A DNA stretch of 20,717 nt from Bacillota bacterium (GTDB taxonomy: Bacteria; Bacillota; Clostridia; Acetivibrionales; DSM-2933), in NCBI GenBank assembly GCA_030705945.1, contig JAUZPS010000022.1, positions 1 to 20,717 on the forward strand, given 5' to 3'. How positions within the stretch are numbered: position 1 is the first letter of the stretch; the number at the start of each line of letters is the position of its first letter. Position numbers and translations under genes: made by a program. This document shows positions 15,185-20,717 of the stretch, piece after piece. The notes under the pieces are model-generated. The model ran no database searches. It saw nothing but the letters and a program-made list of their open reading frames with translations, and was not told where the DNA came from.

Positions 15185-15269
15185 ATAAAGATGTTTTAAC
15201 TTCATTTGCTAATGTAAAATGCAGACGTATTAACTGCATTTTTAATGTAAAATCTTTTTCACAACTTAT
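15185..15269 (-). repeat. R3 repeat, copy 3 (left part diverged)
   Basis: The right half is intact: TAAAATGCAGACGTATTAAC, TGCATTTTTAATGTAAAATC, then TTTTTCACAACTTAT. The left half is changed (ATAAAGATGTTTTAACTTCA). R4-like bases ATTATTTTGTAAATAAAGATG (15173-15193) merge into it, suggesting an R3+R4 unit with an internal deletion. Confidence 0.65.
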
Positions 15270-15551
15270 ATATTTTAAAATATATTAAAGCTTGACATAT
15301 GAACTTAAAACTGTAAAAATAAATAATTGAAAATATAAGTTCCTAAAAAATGAAATACTTTTATATATTAATGTCAATTATTCTTTTATATTTATATTAT
15401 AGCAAATTACTGTAAAGATGTTCGTCATTTTGCTCTTTTTAAATGTAATATTGATAATGATTTAATATTTTAAGACTTTTGTATTAAGTTTCTTTTATCT
15501 AGAGTATTTATATGGGACTTATAAAAATTACGTTAGAAAGAAGGATTATAA
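15270..15551. other. Spacer before the cyclophilin gene
   Basis: AT-rich with no ORF. A TTGACA at about 15293-15298 with TAAAAA 16 bases on is a weak plus-strand promoter candidate, which would give a leader of over 200 bases. The rest includes the R1 half-copy at 15421. Confidence 0.3.
15421..15467. repeat. R1 repeat, copy G (right half only)
   Basis: TTCGTCATTTTGCTCTTTTT then AAATGTAATATTGATAATGA and TTTAAT aligns with the right half of copy E (16144-16245). The left arm is not recognisable. Confidence 0.5.
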
Positions 15552-16073
15552 ATGGCAGCAAACCCAATAGCAACAATAGAAATGGAAAACGGCAGTAAAA
15601 TTAAAGTTGAGCTCTTTCCTAATATAGCTCCGATTACTGTAAATAATTTTATATCTCTTATTAAAAAGGGCTTCTATAATGGACTAATTTTTCATAGAGT
15701 TATTCCTGATTTCATGATTCAGGGAGGCTGCCCGGAAGGTATTGGGACAGGCAATCCGGGATATTCTATCCGTGGTGAATTTAGTATGAATGGTCACACA
15801 AATAACCTGAAGCATAGCCGGGGAGTAATCTCAATGGCTAGAAGCAGAATGCCTAATTCAGCAGGTTCACAATTCTTTATTATGGCTGCAAATTCTCCTC
15901 ACCTTGATGGACAATACGCTTCTTTTGGAACAGTAACAGAAGGCATGGAAGAAGTTGATAGAATTGTAAATGTTGATAGAGATTATAATGATAAACCTTA
16001 TCAAGATCAAAAGATTAAAACTATTACAGTTGAAACCTTCGGTGAGGAATATGCCGAGGTTGAAAAATTGTAA
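15552..16073 (+). CDS. ppiB: Cyclophilin-type peptidyl-prolyl cis-trans isomerase
   Basis: A 173-residue single-domain cyclophilin without signal peptide, so cytosolic. It speeds cis-trans isomerisation of X-Pro bonds in protein folding. Active-site elements are FHRVIPDFMIQGG (47-59, with Arg49, Phe54 and Gln57), MARSRMPNSAGSQFFI (95-110) and HLDGQYASFG (117-126). His117 replaces the cyclosporin-contacting tryptophan of human CypA, as is usual in bacteria. AGAAGGA lies about seven bases before the ATG. It is monocistronic and ended by the strong hairpin at 16091. It is convergent with the GH9 gene. Confidence 0.95.
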   Translation: MAANPIATIEMENGSKIKVELFPNIAPITVNNFISLIKKGFYNGLIFHRVIPDFMIQGGCPEGIGTGNPGYSIRGEFSMNGHTNNLKHSRGVISMARSRMPNSAGSQFFIMAANSPHLDGQYASFGTVTEGMEEVDRIVNVDRDYNDKPYQDQKIKTITVETFGEEYAEVEKL

Positions 16074-16090
16074 AGCCACAATAAGGATAT

Positions 16091-16136
16091 AAAAAAAGCA
16101 AAGCTTGAATCGAAATGATTCTTGCTTTGCTTTTTT
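16091..16136. terminator. Bidirectional terminator between ppiB and the GH9 gene
   Basis: GCAAAGC/GCTTTGC (16098-16104 and 16124-16130) continued by GAATC/GATTC around a GAAAT loop. It is flanked by seven A on the left and six T on the right, so it works on both strands. It starts 18 bases past the ppiB stop and about 130 bases past the GH9 stop. Confidence 0.92.
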
Positions 16137-16143
16137 AAATCTA

Positions 16144-16245
16144 TATTAAAATCAATTAATCTTTTACATTTATCTATCGCAAAATACCGTTAAAACCGTT
16201 CTTTATTTTGCTCTGCTAAATGTAAAATTAATAATGATTTTAATA
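16144..16245. repeat. R1 palindromic repeat, copy E (most complete)
   Basis: TATTAAAATCAATTAATC...ATCGCAAAATACCGTT and AACCGTTCTTTATTTTGC...ATTAATAATGATTTTAATA are inverted arms covering all 102 bases. It lies between the shared terminator and the GH9 stop, and is used here as the reference copy. Confidence 0.8.
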
Positions 16246-16265
16246 TAATCAACTACTTTAACTCT

Positions 16266-18746
16266 TTATAATGGAAGCGGAATTATTAAAGCTGGATAAT
16301 CGGACGATGTTTTATTGAAGTTTTTAGCTAACATAACAATGTCCGACATATTAATCGATCCATCCTGATTTAAATCCGCAACTGAGTTAAAATTAGGACT
16401 GGATGATGTAAGATTAAACGCTTTTGCGACAATAACTACATCTTCCATATTTATAGCATCATTATTGTTTATATCGCCTTCCATTAGCGCTATAGGCGAT
16501 GCAGAACTGGATATAGAAATATTGTAAAAGTTAATTGGAATCTTACTGTCAACTCTTCTTGTCAAAAATCCCGGCTTAGATATCTTTACTGTATAACCCG
16601 AGTTAGGAGCAACATCGTTTATCTGGAACAAGCCTGTTGAATCAGTTATTGCAGAATATTGTGTTCCTTCAAGTTCAACTTTAAATCCTGAACCTTTGAT
16701 ATAACCGCTTATTGTATGGTTTGAAGGTGATGGCATTCCTGATGGTGTAGGAGTATTTGTTGGCTTTACTGTTGATGATGGATTTGAACTTGACTCATAT
16801 GGTTCATTTCCAAATATTTTAACACCATCATCATATACAGGAACATTCTTATTTAGCGATGGAGCAGTACCGGTTGGAGCAACTCCGGTAAAAGAGAAGT
16901 CGTTGGAATTATCCCAGAACTTAGTATCTTGTGGTCCGGATATTCTAAACTGTACTTCTTTTTTATAATCAGACTGTCCTCCTGGGAAAATCTTTGTTCC
17001 TGCAAAGTTAATTTCTACATAATAAATATTTTTATTTTCATCATATGGTATAAGACCGAATGCTGTAGACCCTTGATTGTAGTTCAATGAAACTTTCATA
17101 TCACTAGCCTTATAGCCCGCTTTGACAGCTTCAGTAATATCAATATAATATCTGAAAGATAATTTGTCGGCAACCCTTGCAGGCCAACCGGATTTGTTAT
17201 TTGTAAGGGATTTAATTTCTATGTAATTTGGACCTTGGCCGTTAATTGATGTTTCAACATAGAATTCATCATTAGTTGGCTTTTCAATTGCATTAAAGTT
17301 TGCTATAGGAGTTCCGCCATAATCTCCCACCATTGATGAAAGAAGCGCCACAAAACCCGCGTTATAGTCGCATGCAACTTCGTTGCAGGTATAGTTCTTT
17401 ATATCGTCAGTGTATGCGTCGCCGGAATCAGGTCCACCGACAAGGGCGCCATAAAGCACATGTCTATGATATTCAGGTGTTGTCTGTTGATCGGACCATG
17501 AGCTGTGAGCAGTTCTGTGGTGTGGATGTTGAGGAGGATTTGTTCCAAATCCAACAACATAGCTTCTTCCTGAACTTCCTAACGCGTAATCGATCTGGCT
17601 CTTTGCAAATGATTTATATACACTTGCTTTTGTTGCGTCAGCTCCGGACCATTTAGCATAAACAGTAGCTAAAAATCCTTCTGTTGTCGCATACCTCAAT
17701 GATCCCCATGTATCTAGCCATGCTAATCCTTTTGGAGTATATTTAACTTTTGATCCTTCAGATCCAGTCGTCCAGAAATCAAGATGCCTTTCAATGCATT
17801 CTTTGTAAAGAGATTTGTTTGTAGCTCTCGCAAGTAACAGCAAGGAACCCATGAGTTTATCATCCCAGCATTGAGCCCATTTAAATTTTATTGTTGTGCT
17901 TTGATTTTCTCTTGCCCAGTTAGGTTCATAACTTTGAGCTTTATCAAGAAATGTTGAGTCGTTTGTTGCAAGATATAACCAAGTAGATGCCCAAGTCAGT
18001 TCATCATAAAAACCGCTCCATGAATCATAAAAACTTGCCGCTGCAGTATATCCCTTGTCGCTTCTTGTTGTATCCGCAAAAGTGAATAATTCCTTGGCAT
18101 GCTTTAAACATAAAGCCGCATATGTAGGATCTGTAGCTTTAAATATAGCGGAAGCAGCAGCTAAAGCGGCAGCAGCTTCGCCTACAACAGCTGAGCCAGG
18201 ATTTGCTGAATCAACTTTTACAGCAGGCCTTGCCATTTGCATACATTCTGCAGGTCCCCACCATTTGTGATCAGCATTTCCATCGCCAACCTGATAGTAA
18301 TAAACATTTGCGCTAGGGTGGCATTTAATAATATAATCCGTTGCCCATTTTATATTATCAAGAATATAGTTTAGCTGCCCACTTTTGGTATATGCGTCAC
18401 GATTTTCGTATACGCTCCATGACAACATTGTAGCAGTATAAGCCATTGGAAGGTTAAACTTTACATGGTCTCCCGCATCATACCAACCACCGGTCAGATC
18501 AAGTCCAACATCTGCTCCGTCATTCAAACCAGAATCTCCACGCCAATTGTTACGCTTGTTATCCGGAAGTTTACCAGATCGTTGGAACTCATAGAACATT
18601 ATTCCCTTCTGAAGCGCTTCAGCATAGTTGAAGTCTGTTGTCGCCGCAGTTACAGAAACAGGCTGAGGGACTGTCAAAGTTGAAGCAATAAGTGTAGCTG
18701 AAACAAAAACTGCAATTTTTTTAAAAAACTTTGATTTCTTATACAT
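16266..18746 (-). CDS. Cellulosomal GH9 endoglucanase: SP-GH9-CBM3c-CnaB-like-dockerin
   Basis: A secreted cellulase of 826 residues. A signal peptide (1 to about 35, KKSKFFKK then a hydrophobic run, cut near VTAA) leads into GH9 (about 38-478). GH9 has the base/nucleophile-water aspartates in WYDAGDH (Asp90, Asp93), HHRTAHSSW (409-417) and the acid Glu456 in NEVACDYNAGF. A CBM3c (about 490-645), a Ser/Thr/Pro linker (652-677) and a small carboxypeptidase-regulatory/CnaB-like module (680-748) follow, then a dockerin (755-815) with two calcium loops at 758-769 and 791-802. GH9-CBM3c enzymes are typically processive endoglucanases, and the dockerin docks to a scaffoldin cohesin. Loop 1 reads NNND where NNDG is usual. 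AGGAGG lies six bases before the ATG. The gene has a long upstream region holding repeats. Confidence 0.95.
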   Translation of the reverse strand: MYKKSKFFKKIAVFVSATLIASTLTVPQPVSVTAATTDFNYAEALQKGIMFYEFQRSGKLPDNKRNNWRGDSGLNDGADVGLDLTGGWYDAGDHVKFNLPMAYTATMLSWSVYENRDAYTKSGQLNYILDNIKWATDYIIKCHPSANVYYYQVGDGNADHKWWGPAECMQMARPAVKVDSANPGSAVVGEAAAALAAASAIFKATDPTYAALCLKHAKELFTFADTTRSDKGYTAAASFYDSWSGFYDELTWASTWLYLATNDSTFLDKAQSYEPNWARENQSTTIKFKWAQCWDDKLMGSLLLLARATNKSLYKECIERHLDFWTTGSEGSKVKYTPKGLAWLDTWGSLRYATTEGFLATVYAKWSGADATKASVYKSFAKSQIDYALGSSGRSYVVGFGTNPPQHPHHRTAHSSWSDQQTTPEYHRHVLYGALVGGPDSGDAYTDDIKNYTCNEVACDYNAGFVALLSSMVGDYGGTPIANFNAIEKPTNDEFYVETSINGQGPNYIEIKSLTNNKSGWPARVADKLSFRYYIDITEAVKAGYKASDMKVSLNYNQGSTAFGLIPYDENKNIYYVEINFAGTKIFPGGQSDYKKEVQFRISGPQDTKFWDNSNDFSFTGVAPTGTAPSLNKNVPVYDDGVKIFGNEPYESSSNPSSTVKPTNTPTPSGMPSPSNHTISGYIKGSGFKVELEGTQYSAITDSTGLFQINDVAPNSGYTVKISKPGFLTRRVDSKIPINFYNISISSSASPIALMEGDINNNDAINMEDVVIVAKAFNLTSSSPNFNSVADLNQDGSINMSDIVMLAKNFNKTSSDYPALIIPLPL

Positions 18747-18890
18747 ATTTTCCTCCTAATTTAAATATTTTTAATATCTACGCGTTTCGTGTCAATAGCT
18801 TTTAATTTGCTTTTTATGATCACAAACGCTATCTCTGATTCATAAATCATGAAAATACAATGCCATTACTACAAAAAATATAATGCTTAA

Positions 18891-18990
18891 GGACGTTTCG
18901 AAAAATTCCTTGTTCAAATTGTGTATTATAAAAACTTATTATATCAAGTATTTAAAACGTCCAATTGACAAGTTAATCTTTTGTTACTAC
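18891..18990 (-). repeat. R2 repeat, copy D
   Basis: GGACGTTTCGAAAAATTCCT...ATATCAAGTATTTAAAACGTCC, then AATTGACAAGTTAATCTTTT and GTTACTAC. It is diverged, but several changes are compensatory (GGACG/CGTCC against GGCG/CGCC). It lies in the GH9 upstream region, in the same orientation relative to the gene as copy C to the DedA gene. Confidence 0.75.
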
Positions 18991-19155
18991 TTAAACTAAC
19001 GTTTGACATATAATAGCTTTTTCATGATTTATATAAAAAAAAAGAAAAACAGGAAAATAAAATCCCCCCTTCAAAAAATAAATAGAAAGCCGAAATCATT
19101 TTAAAATTATCTAAAGACTAAGTGTTCTTTAAGATAATTAAGTATATTCAATATA

Positions 19156-19200
19156 ATTATATCAGCGCTTTATTAAATCAACAATTAATCAGTTTGTCAA
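19156..19200 (-). promoter_or_regulatory. Candidate promoters of the GH9 gene (two overlapping)
   Basis: Minus strand. (1) TTGACA (19195-19200), 17 bases, TTTAAT (19172-19177). (2) TTGTTG (19179-19184), 17 bases, TATAAT (19156-19161). Either implies a leader of roughly 400 bases including R2 copy D. The TTGACA of (1) is the end of the R4 element. A closer TTGACA at 18790-18795 has only a poor -10 and would leave almost no leader. Confidence 0.4.
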
Positions 19201-19371
19201 AAAATTAAATATTTTGTTTAAAACTAAATATTTTGCAATAAACATCTTACATCCATTTTTTATATTGAAAAATATACACCTTAATTCATAAGTTGCGAAA
19301 AGTTCAGCTTTGATAGTAAAATGCAGACGTATTAACTGCATTTTTAATATCAAATCTTTTTCGCAACTTAT
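19195..19371 (-). repeat. R3+R4 composite repeat, copy 2
   Basis: Inverted relative to 12083-12230. The R3 part is 19288-19371 (84 bases), with ends ATAAGTTGCGAAAAG and CTTTTTCGCAACTTAT and inner palindrome AAAATGCAG/CTGCATTTT (19318-19326 and 19336-19344). The R4 part is about 19195-19267. By eye the R3 parts of the two composites differ at only about five of 84 positions. It starts 25 bases past the stop of the lipoprotein gene and may serve as its 3' hairpin. Confidence 0.8.
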
Positions 19372-19395
19372 ATAAAATTTAATATTTGTTTTATC

Positions 19396-20367
19396 TTATT
19401 TTGAGTATTTCATTACGTTTATTGTGCTTAATGAGCTATTATATGTTACGAACTGAGCATTTTTAGATATGTATATATTATTTGCGTACTCCCCTGATAC
19501 AGTTTCTTTAGACCAAGAGTCGCCCTCATCCTTACTTCTCATAACGGCTATTCCATTACTCTCCTGACAATATGCAACAACGATATCTTTATCTCCAAAG
19601 GCGCTAATAGATGCGGTACTGCTGGAGGATCCTATATCAAATCTAATTTTTGCCTCTTCTGATGCTGACTTAAGTATTGTTTTTTCCCAGCTTAAAAAAC
19701 TGTCTTTAGAGTAGTACAAAGAACCTTTAAAGTCTAATATATATGCTTCATTTGGGTTTTTGAGGAAAATAGCCGCAATTCCGTCAATTCCGCTCGGAAG
19801 CTTTATGTCTTCTAAGTGTTTTCCTCCATCTTTAGTAAATTCAATTTTTGAAAGATTACCGAATAAAGCAGTATTTTTATCAATAGCGCTTAAATAAAAG
19901 ACCCTTTCCATAAATACGCCTTTATTATTTCTCCATGTCTTGCCGCCATCCACACTCAAACCTATATCCCCAAAATCATCGCCATACCATATTGTATCTT
20001 CGTCACAAATATCAAATGCATTGGAATTGTTTGATTCATTTTTGTAACTAATCCAGTTATGTCCAGCATCATAAGTAAAAAAATTCTCTCCGGAAAACCC
20101 TGTTGCGATTCCAAATCTTTCATTAAAAAACCCGCTTTTCAAAAAGTCCCTTTTAATATCATTCTGATAAATTGTTCTCCAAGGACTCGTAATCTGAACA
20201 TCAACTTTGGAATCGTTGGTATTAATAGAATTATTACTTATTGTATTATTACTTATCGTGTTATTAGCAGAATTGCTATTCTTTCTACTTATTTTACCAC
20301 ATCCACTTGTCATAAATAATGAAACAATCAGTACTATTGATACAATATACAGCTTTAAATTCCCCAT
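19396..20367 (-). CDS. Lipoprotein with Asp-box (BNR) beta-propeller repeats
   Basis: A 323-residue predicted lipoprotein: signal segment 4-19, lipobox TSGC with the lipidated Cys23, then an Asn/Ser-rich spacer (29-52, ISNNT repeats). The rest carries five Asp-box-like turns, TYDAGHNW (98), SVDGGKTW (138), TKDGGKHL (178), SKDSFLSW (220) and SKDEGDSW (278), spaced about 40-58 residues apart as in propeller blades. Such folds occur in sialidases, YCF48/HCF136-like assembly factors and xyloglucanases. The catalytic residues of sialidases are not evident, so a binding or scaffold role is more likely than an enzyme. The function is not known. AGGAGG lies seven bases before the ATG. It lies upstream of the GH9 gene on the same strand but 649 bases away with repeats between. 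Confidence 0.8.
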   Translation of the reverse strand: MGNLKLYIVSIVLIVSLFMTSGCGKISRKNSNSANNTISNNTISNNSINTNDSKVDVQITSPWRTIYQNDIKRDFLKSGFFNERFGIATGFSGENFFTYDAGHNWISYKNESNNSNAFDICDEDTIWYGDDFGDIGLSVDGGKTWRNNKGVFMERVFYLSAIDKNTALFGNLSKIEFTKDGGKHLEDIKLPSGIDGIAAIFLKNPNEAYILDFKGSLYYSKDSFLSWEKTILKSASEEAKIRFDIGSSSSTASISAFGDKDIVVAYCQESNGIAVMRSKDEGDSWSKETVSGEYANNIYISKNAQFVTYNSSLSTINVMKYSK

Positions 20368-20409
20368 TGGTTTGACCTCCTAAAATCGAACAAATAATAA
20401 TCTCCAAAT

Positions 20410-20437
20410 ATTATTTTACAAAAATACCTGCTTTCAA
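20410..20437 (-). promoter_or_regulatory. Candidate promoter of the lipoprotein gene
   Basis: TTGAAA (20432-20437), a 16-base spacer and AATAAT (20410-20415) on the minus strand, about 40 bases before the start codon. Confidence 0.45.
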
Positions 20438-20519
20438 TCGGTAGTTTTTCTTCGGATTTTAGTAGTAATTTTTTCAGAATCGGATAAAGAGGTCCTTTTA
20501 TTGTGGCTCAAATGGGATA

Positions 20520-20564
20520 TAAAAAATTAAACCAATAAACTTCACAATTAAAAGTTTATTGGTT
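20520..20564 (-). terminator. Rho-independent terminator of the RidA-family gene
   Basis: Perfect 13-base arms AACCAATAAACTT (20530-20542) and AAGTTTATTGGTT (20552-20564) flank a 9-base loop. On the minus strand they are followed by TAATTTTTTATA. It lies about 30 bases past the stop at 20596. Confidence 0.8.
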
Positions 20565-20595
20565 CCGTTAACAATTATTCTTTGACATGTAAGCC

Positions 20596-20717
20596 TTAAA
20601 AAGCAACAACTTCTATCTCAACCAAAACATTCGTCGGCAGCTTTGATACCTCAACACATGATCTGGCTGGAAATGGATCTTTAAAATATTGCCCGTATAT
20701 ATTATTTACGATGGCAA
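20596..20717 (-). CDS. RidA/YjgF-family enamine/imine deaminase, C-terminal part
   Basis: Partial: the last about 39 codons read in from the right edge. The visible peptide AIVNNIYGQYF then PARSCVEVSKLPTNVLVEIEV matches the C-terminal RidA signature, with the substrate-binding arginine in PARSCVEV and the terminal VEIEVVA strand. RidA proteins hydrolyse reactive 2-aminoacrylate and related enamines from PLP enzymes. Only the 3' end is visible, so the start, promoter and neighbours cannot be judged. The gene ends with TAA and a terminator. Confidence 0.85.
   Translation of the reverse strand, partial: AIVNNIYGQYFKDPFPARSCVEVSKLPTNVLVEIEVVAF

Noticed and set aside
17333..17656. Plus-strand ORF of 107 codons inside the GH9 gene
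   Set aside because: It is antisense to the catalytic domain of a clear GH9 enzyme and has no recognisable features.
18790..18795. TTGACA close to the GH9 start as the main promoter
   Set aside because: The best -10 (TAAAAA at 18768-18773) is poor and would start the transcript almost at the ribosome site.
1677..19371. CRISPR array
   Set aside because: The repeats are long palindromes dispersed over kilobases without regular short spacers, and no cas gene is present.

Overview
The window looks like chromosomal DNA of a strictly anaerobic, AT-rich, cellulosome-forming clostridium (Acetivibrio/Ruminiclostridium/Pseudobacteroides type). The evidence is a secreted GH9 cellulase with CBM3c and a C-terminal dockerin, an NfnAB electron-bifurcating transhydrogenase, a ferredoxin-linked homocysteine-synthesis cluster otherwise best known from methanogens, AGGAGG-type ribosome binding sites and very AT-rich spacers. 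No tRNA, rRNA, phage gene, transposase or CRISPR array is visible.

Layout. 155-1588 (-) purB. 2025-3212 (-) PLP aminotransferase. 3580-4377 (-) DUF624/YesL-like membrane protein. 4450-6908 (-) three-gene homocysteine cluster (DUF39/HcyBio, NIL-ferredoxin, UPF0280). 7566-9392 (+) MutS-family ATPase. 9591-11819 (-) nfnA-nfnB. 12289-12581 (+) promoter, c-di-GMP-I riboswitch and two terminators with no ordinary gene attached. 12740-14011 (-) PG-binding/LysM/M14 peptidase. 14283-14909 (-) DedA protein. 15552-16073 (+) cyclophilin. 16266-18746 (-) cellulosomal GH9 enzyme. 19396-20367 (-) Asp-box lipoprotein. 20596-20717 (-) 3' end of a RidA-family gene cut by the window edge.

How the genes fit together. 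The aminotransferase can make aspartate, the source of aspartate semialdehyde. The three-gene cluster is predicted to convert that semialdehyde plus sulfide to homocysteine, using low-potential electrons through its ferredoxin. NfnAB exchanges electrons between NADH, ferredoxin and NADPH. The GH9 enzyme and perhaps the lipoprotein act outside the cell on plant polysaccharide. The M14 enzyme is probably a sporulation or wall-turnover endopeptidase.

The most unusual content is intergenic. First, an apparently orphan c-di-GMP-I riboswitch has a long P1 stem and mutually exclusive terminator pairings, but no gene on its strand. Second, four dispersed palindromic repeat types (called R1 to R4 here) occupy most long spacers. 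R3 and R4 form a composite module, and one end of it carries a TTGACA box in two copies, one of them facing the GH9 gene.
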